NCBI GenBank assembly: GCA_963802375.1
Contig: CAWDIJ010000017.1
Span: forward strand, 1 to 64,000
Direction: 5' to 3'
Source of the DNA: JACDAN01 sp963802375
Lineage (GTDB): Bacteria; Actinomycetota; Thermoleophilia; Gaiellales; Gaiellaceae
Length of the DNA: 64,000 bases
Below the pieces are notes generated by a model. It was not told where the DNA came from. It worked only from the letters and a program-made list of their open reading frames with translations, and searched no databases. Position 1 is the stretch's first letter. Every line of letters starts with the position of its first letter. Below, one piece after another: positions 50,761-60,100 of this stretch. Position numbers and translations under genes: made by a program.

Positions 50761-53700
50761 ATGAAGCGGCGGCTCGTTGCACCCCTCGCGGTTGCCGCAC
50801 GGCGGATCGCAGCCAGGCCGGGCTCCGTCCTGCTCACGGGCTTCGGCATTGCCTTGGCCGCGGCCGCACTGACGGCACTTCTCGTCGGCCAGGTCGTCGT
50901 CGAGGACCGCGCTGTCTCCGACGAGATCGGCCGCCTTCCCGCCGACGAGCGCATGCTCAGTGTGAGCTGGGTCGGAATCGGCACGACCGGGTGGACACGA
51001 CTCGATCGCGAGGCGCAGAACGGGCTACGGGCTCTCGATGTCGGGGAGCCTTTGCGTGCGGTCGGTTTCCGGTCGACCAGGATCGGGACAGACATCGTTC
51101 GGCTCGCCGCGGTGGACGACGCGACCGGGCTCCTCGAGCTGCGCTCCGGGCGCCTGCCCGCGCCGTGCGGTCGAGAGCGCTGCGAGCTCGTCGCGCTCGA
51201 CGCCGACGCCCGACCCCTCGCCGCACCAGGACTGCCGGTGACCGGCTCGGTGACTGCAGCGGCCGGGGCGCCGCTCGCTGCGCTCGTCGGCTCGACCACC
51301 GCCGCAGAGAGCGTGTTCATCGGCGTCGGCATCGATGAGATGGCTCGACGACCGGAGGTGAGCGGGCTCTTCCGCACGCTCACCTGGGCGGTCCCACTGG
51401 ATCTCGACGCGATCGATTCCCCCAAGGCGGCCGAGCTTCCGACGCGCATCGCAGAGCTGGACACTCGACTGCGGCAAATCGATCCGGCGTTCGGCGTGAG
51501 CGCGCCTCTTCACGAGCTCGAGCAGGCGCGGGAGCGGGCGACGAGCGCCAGCCGGCGCCAGCTTCTCGTCGGAGGTCAGTGCATCGTCGTCTTCCTCGCC
51601 TTCGCCGTGCTCGCCGCGTCCCGCATCCGCCGCAATGCCGGAGAGACCCGGTTCAGGCTCCGGCGGCTCCGCGCGCTTCGCTGGCAGATCGCGCTCGAGA
51701 CGGCCGGGTATGCCGTGCTGGTCGCCCTGCCCGCCGTGCTGGTCGGGTGCGCTGCGGGACTGCTCGCGGGTGCGGTTGTCGCCGACGTGGCCGGCCGGCC
51801 CGCCGGCGACGCTCTCGGGCGTGCGCTGACTTCGGCCGGGTCGGGCTGGGCGATCGCGCTGCTGGCGCTCGGCACGGTTCTCGTCTTGATCGCAACGACG
51901 CGAGCCACGACGCTCGAGATTCGAGGCCGCGGGATCACTCCGGTGGACGTTGCGGCAGTGGCCGTCCTTGCCGCGATCGTCGCCGCCTTCCTCTTCGGCG
52001 AAACCGACGCGGAGTCGCTGTCACGGGAGGGCGAGGTCGGCGCGCCGCTCCTCTTGCTCCCGGTGCTCGTCGCGCTCGCCGGTGCGCTCCTCGCCGCCCG
52101 CGGCTTTCCTGCGCTCCTGAGGCTGGGCGAGAAGCCTGCGGCGGCGGCGGGCGTCTCCCTCCGTCTGGCGCTCCTCTCCCTCATCCGGAACCCCGGCGTC
52201 GCCGCAGTCGCGGTCGCCTGCCTGACCGTGACAGTTGGGATGGCGGTCTTCGCGCTCACCTACCGTGCCACGCTCGCCGCGAACCAGCGCGACGCCGCTG
52301 CTTACGCAGCTCCGCTCGACTACGTCGTCCAGCGTGCCGTGACGGGCGGCCTTCTTGCCGGTCGGACGGCCGAGCTCGCACCGAGTTACGGAGACGAGGC
52401 GCTCGGTGTTATCCGCCGTGATGGCGAAGCGCCGACACTCAACCGTTCGGCCGAGCTGGAGGTGCTCGGACTTCCACCAGACGCGTTCGAGCGGATGCGT
52501 TGGCGCGGTGACTATGCGGACAGTTCGCCTGAGGCGCTCGGCCGGTCGATCGCATACGAGGGCACGGGTCTGCACGGAGTGAAGCTGCCGCCACGGGGGC
52601 GGGAACTCATCCTTCCTCGAACCCTTCGCGGCGATCCGATCAGCATCTCGGCGCACGTTCGACGCCCTGACGGTGGATTTTCCGTGCTCGACCTGGCCGG
52701 TGGCACCGACGCGCCGACCGTGAGCGCTCCGCTGCCGGCGGCGGTTCGCGGCGGGACGCTCGTCGGGCTGACACTCGCGTTTCCGCCGATCGCCGCGTTC
52801 ACGACAGCGCACCGCGCCACAGGGAGCCGAGCCGCGCCGGACGTCTTCCTCACAGGAACGCTGACGCTCGGTCGCCCTCGCGTAGACACGCCGACAGGGA
52901 CTCGTGCGCTCTTCGTCGACTTCAGCGACTGGGTTTCGTCGGAAGGACGGGGCACCGGCGGGTCTCCAGGACGAGCACGGATCCGCTACTTCCTGACCCA
53001 GGAGCGGACCTTCCGCCTCAGACCGCGCCAGTCGACCGACGGCGTACCGATCCCCGTGATCGCGTCGGATTCCCTCGCCGCTTCCGCCGGGTCGGCTCGG
53101 GTGCTGCCGGTCCGCGTCGGTCGCGCCGCGGTCGAGGTCCGCATCGTCGAAACCGCCCGCCGCTTCCCGACGCTCTCAGGCGATTTCATCGTTGCCGACC
53201 GAGAGGCGCTCGCCACCGCAGCCAACGCCGGTGTTCCCGGAACGGCGGTCGCGGACGAGGCGTGGCTCTCCGCCGCGCCGGGAGCAGAGGTGCCTTTCCC
53301 GGTCCGGGTGACCTCGCGCGCCGAGCTGGAGCGGAGCCTACGGGCCGACCCCGTCTCGCGAGCCGCCGCGCTCGCATTGCTCGCGGCAGCACTCGTCGCC
53401 GGGTGCCTCGTCCTGGCCGGGCTCGTGCTCGCCCTCGCTGTGGATGCACGCGACGACGCCGCCGACCTGTTCGACCTCGAGAGCCTCGGATTCGATCCCG
53501 TCAGACTCGCGCGTCACCTCTGGCTCCGATCGGCCGTGATCCTCGGCGCGGGCCTCATCGGCGGGCTGGTGACGGGAGCGCTCGCTTCGTTGCTCGTCAC
53601 CGAACTGGTCGGGATCACCGCCAACGCCACTCCGGCGGAGCCGCCACTCGTCCCGGTCGTGCCCTGGCTGCTGCTCGCGGTCGGACTGATCGCCTTCACC

Positions 53701-53781
53701 GCTCTCGCGCTGGGTCTCGTCGCGCTTCTCGCGCGCCGGCCGTTTCGCGGTGCCGCTCCCGCCAGGCCGGAGGCGGCGTGA
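50761..53781 (+). CDS. FtsX-type ABC transporter permease
   Basis: The 1006-residue protein is a MacB/FtsX-like permease: N-terminal helix (about 22-45) followed by an extracytoplasmic domain, then helices near 270-290, 315-345, 360-380, 395-415 and 430-455, a further large extracytoplasmic domain, and three C-terminal helices (about 865-890, 920-945, 960-985). This is the long duplicated form with two FtsX cores, often linked to lipoprotein or peptide export or to lipid-envelope stress. It has a GTGA overlap with the ATPase gene. No adaptor or lipoprotein is adjacent. Confidence 0.9.
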   Translation: MKRRLVAPLAVAARRIAARPGSVLLTGFGIALAAAALTALLVGQVVVEDRAVSDEIGRLPADERMLSVSWVGIGTTGWTRLDREAQNGLRALDVGEPLRAVGFRSTRIGTDIVRLAAVDDATGLLELRSGRLPAPCGRERCELVALDADARPLAAPGLPVTGSVTAAAGAPLAALVGSTTAAESVFIGVGIDEMARRPEVSGLFRTLTWAVPLDLDAIDSPKAAELPTRIAELDTRLRQIDPAFGVSAPLHELEQARERATSASRRQLLVGGQCIVVFLAFAVLAASRIRRNAGETRFRLRRLRALRWQIALETAGYAVLVALPAVLVGCAAGLLAGAVVADVAGRPAGDALGRALTSAGSGWAIALLALGTVLVLIATTRATTLEIRGRGITPVDVAAVAVLAAIVAAFLFGETDAESLSREGEVGAPLLLLPVLVALAGALLAARGFPALLRLGEKPAAAAGVSLRLALLSLIRNPGVAAVAVACLTVTVGMAVFALTYRATLAANQRDAAAYAAPLDYVVQRAVTGGLLAGRTAELAPSYGDEALGVIRRDGEAPTLNRSAELEVLGLPPDAFERMRWRGDYADSSPEALGRSIAYEGTGLHGVKLPPRGRELILPRTLRGDPISISAHVRRPDGGFSVLDLAGGTDAPTVSAPLPAAVRGGTLVGLTLAFPPIAAFTTAHRATGSRAAPDVFLTGTLTLGRPRVDTPTGTRALFVDFSDWVSSEGRGTGGSPGRARIRYFLTQERTFRLRPRQSTDGVPIPVIASDSLAASAGSARVLPVRVGRAAVEVRIVETARRFPTLSGDFIVADREALATAANAGVPGTAVADEAWLSAAPGAEVPFPVRVTSRAELERSLRADPVSRAAALALLAAALVAGCLVLAGLVLALAVDARDDAADLFDLESLGFDPVRLARHLWLRSAVILGAGLIGGLVTGALASLLVTELVGITANATPAEPPLVPVVPWLLLAVGLIAFTALALGLVALLARRPFRGAAPARPEAA

Positions 53782-55289
53782 CGCCCGCAGTCGAGGCCAT
53801 GGACCTCTTCAGGGTCTACGCGACCCGCGAAGGAAGCGCCGCCGCCCTCCAGGGCCTCTCGCTCGAGGTCGCAGAGGGCGAGATCGTTGTCGTCTTCGGC
53901 CCGAGCGGGTCGGGCAAGACGACACTCCTTCGGATCATCGCCGCGCTCGATGCCCCTTCCGCGGGACTGGTGCGCGTCCACGGTGTCGACCTCCGGCGGC
54001 TGCGGGGACGCGCACGAGACCGGTTCAGAGCCGAGACGATCGGCTACGTCGACCAGCACTATTCACGCTTGCTCGCGCCGGAGCTCACGGTCCGGCAGAT
54101 CGTCGAGCTGCCGCTCGCTCTGCGGGGCGATGCGCCACTGGAACGGCGTGCGCACGCCGGACGGCTGCTCGAGCGCGTCGGTCTCGGTGATCGCACCGAC
54201 GCACGTCCGTCCGAGCTTTCGGGAGGTGAGCAGCAGCGTGTCGCGCTCTGTGCCGCCCTCGTCCACGGCCCAAGGCTCTTGCTCGCGGATGAGCCGACGG
54301 GCGAGCTCGACGCGGCGACGGCGCAGGGCGTCTACACGCTGGTCCGCGACCTCGCGCGTGAGCACGGTGCGACGGCGCTGATCGTGAGCCACGACATCGG
54401 CTCGGCCGCGATCGCCGACCGGATGATCCAGGTCCGCGACGGCCGTGTGAGCGCCGAGGGACCTCCCGGAGAGGAGGCTCTGGTGGTGGCTCCCACAGGT
54501 TGGGTGCGGCTGCCGGAGGATCTGCTCGACCGTTCGGGGATCGGCTCGCGGGCTCGGGCGGAGCTCGCCGCGTCGGCGATCTCGCTGACCTCGGCCGGAG
54601 CGCACCAGCGCGTTCCCGCCGAGGCACCGCCGCCGAGGAACCGGCTGCAGCCGCATTCCGCGGGGCCAGCGGCCGAGCTTCGCGGCGTCGGCCGCCGATT
54701 TGCGACAGGGGCGGCGGTCAAGGGCCTGAGCGGCGCCTTCCCGACCGGCCGCCTGACCGCCATCACCGGCCCATCGGGATCGGGGAAGACAACCGTCCTT
54801 CACTTGCTGGCGGGTCTCGATCTTCCGACCGAGGGCGAGGTGATCACGCTTGGTCGCCGCATCTCGAGCCTGAGCCGCGCCGAGAGGGCTGCTCTTCGCC
54901 GGAGCGAGGTTGCCGTGATCGCCCAGGATGCCTCGCTCGTGCCGTTCCTCAGCGCGCGAGAGAACGTCGAGCTGGGACTTCAAGTTCGGCCCGCGGAGGG
55001 CGATGCAGTCGAAACGCTTGCTTCCGTTGGGCTGGCCGAGCTCGCCGAGCAGCGCGTCGACCGACTCTCGATGGGGGAGCGACAGCGCGTAGCGATCGCG
55101 CGCGCTCTCATAGCCGCACCTGCGCTGCTGCTCGCAGACGAGCCGAGCGCTCGCCTCGACGAGGCGAACGCCGTCGCGGTCGGCGACCTCCTCGTCCGTG
55201 TCGTCGAAGAGTCGGAGACGACGGTCGTGTTCAGCACCCACGACCCGGTCCTGCTCGAGGTCGCCGACGAGGTCGTGGACCTCGCGTGA
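53778..55289 (+). CDS. ABC ATPase with two tandem nucleotide-binding domains
   Basis: The 503-residue protein has two LolD/MacB-type ATPase domains. First (about 1-235): GPSGSGKTTLLRI (Walker A), ELSGGEQQRVALC (signature), LLLADEPTGELDA (Walker B), and LIVSHD (H-loop). Second (about 295-503): GPSGSGKTTVLHLLAG, RLSMGERQRVAIARALI, LLLADEPSARLDEA, VVFSTHDPVL. The linker is Pro-rich. Signature motif two is LSMGE, a Met variant. It starts by GTGA overlap with the permease gene, so the two form one exporter. A terminator follows. Confidence 0.93.
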   Translation: MTPAVEAMDLFRVYATREGSAAALQGLSLEVAEGEIVVVFGPSGSGKTTLLRIIAALDAPSAGLVRVHGVDLRRLRGRARDRFRAETIGYVDQHYSRLLAPELTVRQIVELPLALRGDAPLERRAHAGRLLERVGLGDRTDARPSELSGGEQQRVALCAALVHGPRLLLADEPTGELDAATAQGVYTLVRDLAREHGATALIVSHDIGSAAIADRMIQVRDGRVSAEGPPGEEALVVAPTGWVRLPEDLLDRSGIGSRARAELAASAISLTSAGAHQRVPAEAPPPRNRLQPHSAGPAAELRGVGRRFATGAAVKGLSGAFPTGRLTAITGPSGSGKTTVLHLLAGLDLPTEGEVITLGRRISSLSRAERAALRRSEVAVIAQDASLVPFLSARENVELGLQVRPAEGDAVETLASVGLAELAEQRVDRLSMGERQRVAIARALIAAPALLLADEPSARLDEANAVAVGDLLVRVVEESETTVVFSTHDPVLLEVADEVVDLA

Positions 55290-55291
55290 AC

Positions 55292-55322
55292 GGGAGAGGG
55301 CCGGCGATGCCGGCCCTCTCCC
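55292..55322 (+). terminator. Hairpin after the ABC operon
   Basis: GGGAGAGGGCCGGC and GCCGGCCCTCTCCC pair over 14 bp with loop GAT, two bases past the stop. No T-run. Confidence 0.8.
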
Positions 55323-55343
55323 TCATCGGCTGGGCCCGAAGCC

Positions 55344-55640
55344 CTAGTCCTTGATCTTCGGATGCATCCGGAACACCTGGAACTCGGCGGCCCGGGCGAA
55401 GTTCGGATCGGACGAGGCCGGCGCGGCCGTGTCGCAATCCGTCGCTGTAGTGGGATCCGAGTCCTGCTCACCCTGGTACGAGGGCGCGCCGGTGCACTGT
55501 GTCGCGCGCACGACGAAGCGGACGTGCGTCGCCTTCGTGTTCGGGATGTCGAACTGACGCAGGAGCAGCGCCGGCGACACCGGCCGCGGCGAGGTGCCGG
55601 GGAAGGCATCTGCCGGGCTCGTGTACCGCGCTCCGGGTCG
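55344..55640 (-). pseudogene. C-terminal remnant of a secreted protein
   Basis: The minus strand encodes LLLRQFDIPNTKATHVRFVV, then RATQCTGAPSYQGEQDSDPT and FARAAEFQVFRMHPKIKD with a stop at 55344-55346. The style matches the C-terminal carbohydrate- or cell-binding tail of large secreted actinobacterial peptidases (M36-like), which I cannot verify. Upstream, the reading frame runs antisense into the glyoxalase gene, so the main body is missing. Confidence 0.5.
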
Positions 55641-55682
55641 TGTGGACGTTGCGGTTCCGCCGCCTGTCGTAGGATCGGCTCC

Positions 55683-56057
55683 GTGGAGCTGATCCACACC
55701 TGCTACCGGGTCACCGACCCTGAGCGGTCGATCGCGTTCTACGAGGCGCTCGGCCTCGAGAAGCGGCGGGAGTCGCCGATCCGAGACGAGGCGGTCAACT
55801 ACTTCCTGGGCGTGCCGGGCCAGGAGATTCCGGAGCTCGAGCTGACCCACAACTTCGGCGTCGACTCGTATGAGATCGGCACCGGCTACGGCCATGTGGC
55901 GCTGACCATCGAGGATCTCGATGCCACGCTCGAGCGGCTCGCCGCCCAGGGAATCGAGCCGGAGCGGCCGCCGTACCAGGTGCGCGAGGGCGGCTCCAGG
56001 ATCTGCTTCGTGCGCGATCCGGACCAGTACCGCATCGAGCTCATCGAGCGCGGCTAA
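55683..56057 (+). CDS. Lactoylglutathione-lyase-like VOC protein
   Basis: The 124-residue protein has the glyoxalase I pattern: ELIHTCYRVTDPERSIAFYE at the start (His5), LELTHNFGVDSYEIGTGYGH (Glu and His), and RICFVRDPDQYRIELIERG (final Glu). These four positions fit the metal ligands of GloA. Actinobacteria lack glutathione but use mycothiol, so the natural substrate may be another thiol adduct. GTG 55683 lies just after GTAGGATC-type promoter sequence; no strong ribosome site. Confidence 0.82.
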   Translation: MELIHTCYRVTDPERSIAFYEALGLEKRRESPIRDEAVNYFLGVPGQEIPELELTHNFGVDSYEIGTGYGHVALTIEDLDATLERLAAQGIEPERPPYQVREGGSRICFVRDPDQYRIELIERG

Positions 56058-56100
56058 GACCCCCGCGCAGGGCGCCGTGAGCCGCAGGAAATGAGCGTCC

Positions 56101-56123
56101 GCGAGAGCGACTTCCGCTCTCGC
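56101..56123 (+). terminator. Hairpin after the glyoxalase-like gene
   Basis: GCGAGAGCG and CGCTCTCGC form a 9-bp stem with loop ACTTC, followed by AACATT, 43 bases past the stop. Confidence 0.6.
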
Positions 56124-56143
56124 AACATTCCGATTTGCAAATG

Positions 56144-56161
56144 CCTAGCCAGAGGGCTAGG
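56144..56161. promoter_or_regulatory. Palindrome upstream of the surface-protein cluster
   Basis: CCTAGCC, four bases (AGAG), then GGCTAGG gives an 18-bp dyad about 210 bp before the first surface gene (56375). The stretch 56162-56374 is otherwise gene-free and would be a long leader; TAGCGT at about 56203 could be a -10 box. Operator or RNA hairpin; function unknown. Confidence 0.4.
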
Positions 56162-56374
56162 TGATCCTGTTCTTCCGGTCGGCGAGAGGGCGCGGCCGTG
56201 GTTCTAGCGTGAATCTCGCCTGGCGGGGAGCAGACCGGCCCTGTCCGGGCCGACGCGATTGCCAAGCATGTTTCCGAGTCACGCCGCCACTATTCTCAAG
56301 CGCCTTCAGCAGCCGCCTGCGCGATTGCTGATCGGTCTCGGGCCAGGAGGGCCTGATGGAGGTTCTGGGGTCCG

Positions 56375-57130
56375 ATGAGACGAGGAGCCGGCGCCGTGCC
56401 GCCGCGCCCGCGCTATGTGGGATCTGCGGCGCTCGTCCTCTCGGGCCTTTGTGCGGTCGCGTTCGCGACCTCGCCTGCGGTGGCCGGCTCCCCGGCGGAG
56501 ATTCCGACCGAGCCGACGACCACGTTCGCCGCCGCCCCGCCGCCCCCACCCGATCCTGATCCGAAGCCCGCTCCGAAGCCGGACCCCAAGCCGAACCGTC
56601 CGAAGCCGCCGCCACCACCGCCGCCACCACCACCACCACCACCCCCTTCGGTCGAGCCCGCGACCCCGACGGCTGCGCAGCCGCCGGCTACGACTCCAGA
56701 AGCTCGTGCGAAACCCGCGACGGCGGTTGCTCCGAAGCCGCCGGCGACCGCCGCGGCGACCCGGCCGCGTCCGCGTCGAACGCGGTCGGTCCGAGAAGTT
56801 CGGCGAGGCCCGCCGCCCGCCCACCGAGCGAAGGTCACGCGGAAGACGCCGCCCACGCCGGCCGCACCGGCGCCCGACCTCGAACTCGCATCGGCAACAC
56901 CCTTCATCGCGCGACCCGAGCCTTCGATTCCGATCGCGATCCCCGCGATTCTGCCGTTGCTCGGTCTCGGTCTCTTCCTGCTGCTCGGAGCCTCTGTCGC
57001 CTCGGCCCGCTGGGTCCCATGGCCCGAGGTTGCGGAGCCGCTGTACGCCCGCCGTCACGACATTGCCGTCGCCGGGTGCGGAGCGATCGCGCTCGCGCTT
57101 CTCGTGCTGAACGCCGCCGTCCTTTTCTAA
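56375..57130 (+). CDS. Pro-rich cell-surface protein with C-terminal membrane anchor
   Basis: The 251-residue product has a signal-like hydrophobic start (about 16-36), a Pro-rich stretch (about 50-95) including a run of about 14 prolines and repeated DPKP/PKPDP units, a basic Arg/Lys region (about 125-160) and two C-terminal hydrophobic helices (about 185-205 and 231-250). The Pro-rich part should stand off the membrane as a stiff stalk through the cell wall. No LPxTG sortase motif is present. The next surface gene starts 9 bp after its stop, so they are one operon. Role inferred from layout. Confidence 0.75.
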   Translation: MRRGAGAVPPRPRYVGSAALVLSGLCAVAFATSPAVAGSPAEIPTEPTTTFAAAPPPPPDPDPKPAPKPDPKPNRPKPPPPPPPPPPPPPPSVEPATPTAAQPPATTPEARAKPATAVAPKPPATAAATRPRPRRTRSVREVRRGPPPAHRAKVTRKTPPTPAAPAPDLELASATPFIARPEPSIPIAIPAILPLLGLGLFLLLGASVASARWVPWPEVAEPLYARRHDIAVAGCGAIALALLVLNAAVLF

Positions 57131-57139
57131 GGGGGATCC

Positions 57140-60100
57140 ATGTTCGACTGTCGCCGCCTGTTGTTACCTGTCGCCGCCACCTGTCTGCTTCTCGCTTCAG
57201 GCGCTGCCGCGGCCGAGGGTGATGCGTTCACCGCGACGTCAACACCGTCCCACATAAAGCCCTCGACCTTGACTGCCTACACCGTCACGCTGACGAACAG
57301 CGGCACCTCGACGAAAGAGGCGGACCGAGCGAAGATCGCGATTCCGATCGGTTTCGCCGTCGACGGGACAACGTTCCAAGCTACGACGAGCGCCGCCGGC
57401 AGCTGCGTCGCCTCCGCGTGGGCCGCTGACGGCGCTCTGATCGCCGATGGAAAGATCAACCTCAAGCGACCCGACGGAAACCCAAACCAGACGAACAACC
57501 GCCTCTGCCAGGGCGCGACGCTGACGGTTGCCTTCTCCGCCACGTCGTCCCCGACCGATGGTTCCTACACCTGGGTAACCGAGCTCCTTCGAGGCGACGG
57601 CGCCTTCATCCTCGCCGGCTCCCAGCCGAACGTCCGGGTCGACGGTACGGCGCCTGTCGTCACGATCCAGCAGAAGCCGAGCGACCCGAGCGGTAGCCAG
57701 TCGGCGAGCTTCACGTTCAACGTCAACGAGCAGGCCGCGGTTTCTTGCAAGCTCGACGACGGACCGTTCTCTCCGTGCACGTCGCCGGCCGAGTACGGCA
57801 ACCTCGCCGACGGGGAGCACAGCCTCACCGTCCAGGCCACCGACCCAGCGGGCAATACCGGCCAGGACAGCTACAGCTGGCGAGTCGACGCCATCGCGCC
57901 GACGATCGCGATCACGCAGAAGCCCTCCGAACTGAGCAACTCCACGTCGGCGAGCTTCGCGTTCACGGCGAGCGAGCCGGCGACGGAGTGCAAGCTCGAC
58001 GACGCCGCATTCGCCGCCTGCAGCTCGCCGGTTGCCTACTCGGATCTTGCCCAGGGGCCTCATACGTTCACCGTCAAGGCGGCCGACTCCGTCGGCAACA
58101 CCGACCAGGACGCGTACACCTGGACGATCGACTCGATCCCGCCGACGGTCGGCATCACAGATGGAAAGCCCAGCAACCCGAGTAACTCGAAATCGGCGAC
58201 GTTCACGTTCACCGCCAGCGAGCCCACGCAGTGCAAGCTCGACGACGGCGCATTCGCCGCCTGCACCTCGCCCAAGAGCTACGGCAACCTCGCCGACGGG
58301 CCCCACACCTTCACCGTCAAAGCCACCGACACAGCCGGCAACGCCAGCGAGGCCGCCTACACGTGGACGATCGACGCCACCCCACCGACGGTCACGATCA
58401 CCGGCGCCAAACCCGCCAGCCCGACCAACTCGACCTCGGCCAGTTTCTCCTTCAGCGCCAGCGACCCGTCCCAGTGCAAGCTCGACGGCGGCGAGTTCAC
58501 CGCCTGCAGCTCACCGGCCACCTACTCCAGCCTCGCCGACGGCCCGCACACCTTCACGGTGAAAGCGACCGACGCAGCCAGCAACACGGCCGAGGACAGT
58601 CACACATGGACGGTTGACGCGACGGTGCCGACCGTTGCGATCGTCGGTAGGCCCGCCGCACTCAGCAACACCAGATCGCCGACCTTCACGTTCACCGCCA
58701 GCGAGCCCACGCAGTGCAAGCTCGACGACGGCGCATTCGCCGCCTGCACCTCGCCCAAGAGCTACGGCAACCTCGCCGACGGGCCCCACACCTTCACCGT
58801 CAAAGCCACCGACACAGCCGGCAACGCCAGCGAGGCCGCCTACACGTGGACGATCGACGCCACCCCACCGACGGTCACGATCACCGGCGCCAAACCCGCC
58901 AGCCCGACCAACTCGACCTCGGCCAGTTTCTCCTTCAGCGCCAGCGACCCGTCCCAGTGCAAGCTCGACGGCGGCGAGTTCACCGCCTGCAGCTCACCGG
59001 CCACCTACTCCAGCCTCGCCGACGGCCCGCACACCTTCGCCGTGAAAGCGATTGACCCGGCCGAGAACACGGCTCAGGCCACTCACACATGGACAGTCGA
59101 CACGACGCCGCCCACGGTTGAGATCACGGGCGGCAAGCCGGGCGACCCGACCAACTCCAAGTCGGCCAGCTTCACCTTCACGACGAGCGAGTCCTCGATG
59201 GAGTGCAAGTTCGACAGCGGCCTCTTTGCGGCGTGTACGTCGCCGAGGAGCTTCAGCAATCTCCCCGACGGACAGCACACGTTCACGGTCAGGGCCACAG
59301 ACGCCGCCGGGAACACGGGTCTAGACAGCCATTCGTGGGTGATCGACAGCGCCGCCCCGACCGTCGCGATTACGGGCGAGCCCGCCAACCCGACCAAGAG
59401 CCGGTCGGCTGGCTTCACGTTCACGACCAGCGAGCCGGCGCAGTGCAGTCTCGACGCCGCGCCGTTCGCGCCCTGCAACTCACCGACCGGGTACAGCGGT
59501 CTCCCGGATGGGACGCACACCTTCGTCGTCAAGGCGACCGACGCGGCGGGCAACACCGGGCAGGACATCTACGAGTGGAGGATCGACAACGTCGCACCGA
59601 CGTTGGTCATCGTCCAGAAGCCGACGAATCCGAGCAACGTCAAGTCACCGACGTTTGCCTTCACGGTGAGCGAGGGCGGCACCACAGTTCAGTGCAAGGT
59701 CGACAGCGGCGCATTCGCCACTTGCAGCTCGCCGACGACATACTCGAACCTCGCCGACGGACCGCATCTGTTCACGGTCAAGTCGACGGACGGGGCGGGC
59801 AATACGGGCCAGACCGAGTACGGGTGGCGACTCGAGACGATCCTTCCGATCGCGACGCTGACCGACACTCCGCAGAACCCGAGCACGAGCACGTCGGCCA
59901 GGTTCGAGTTCAGTCCAAGTAGGACGCAGGCGACGCTCGAGTGCAGCCTCGACGGCCAAGCATTCGCAGCCTGCACGTCTCCGAGGGTGTACGGCTCGCT
60001 CTCGCAGGGCCCACACACCTTCGCCGTGAGAGCCAAGGACGCCGCCGGCACCGGGCCCCCGACTTCCTTCGCGTGGGGGATCGACAGTGTCGGACCGACT

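Noticed and set aside
56170..56374. Possible riboswitch in the surface-cluster leader
   Set aside because: I could not match any known riboswitch core; only simple hairpins are visible.
56600..56650. Repetitive CCACCACCG run as a possible satellite or CRISPR-like repeat
   Set aside because: It is simply the poly-proline codon run of the Pro-rich surface protein. No CRISPR array or cas gene was seen anywhere in the window.
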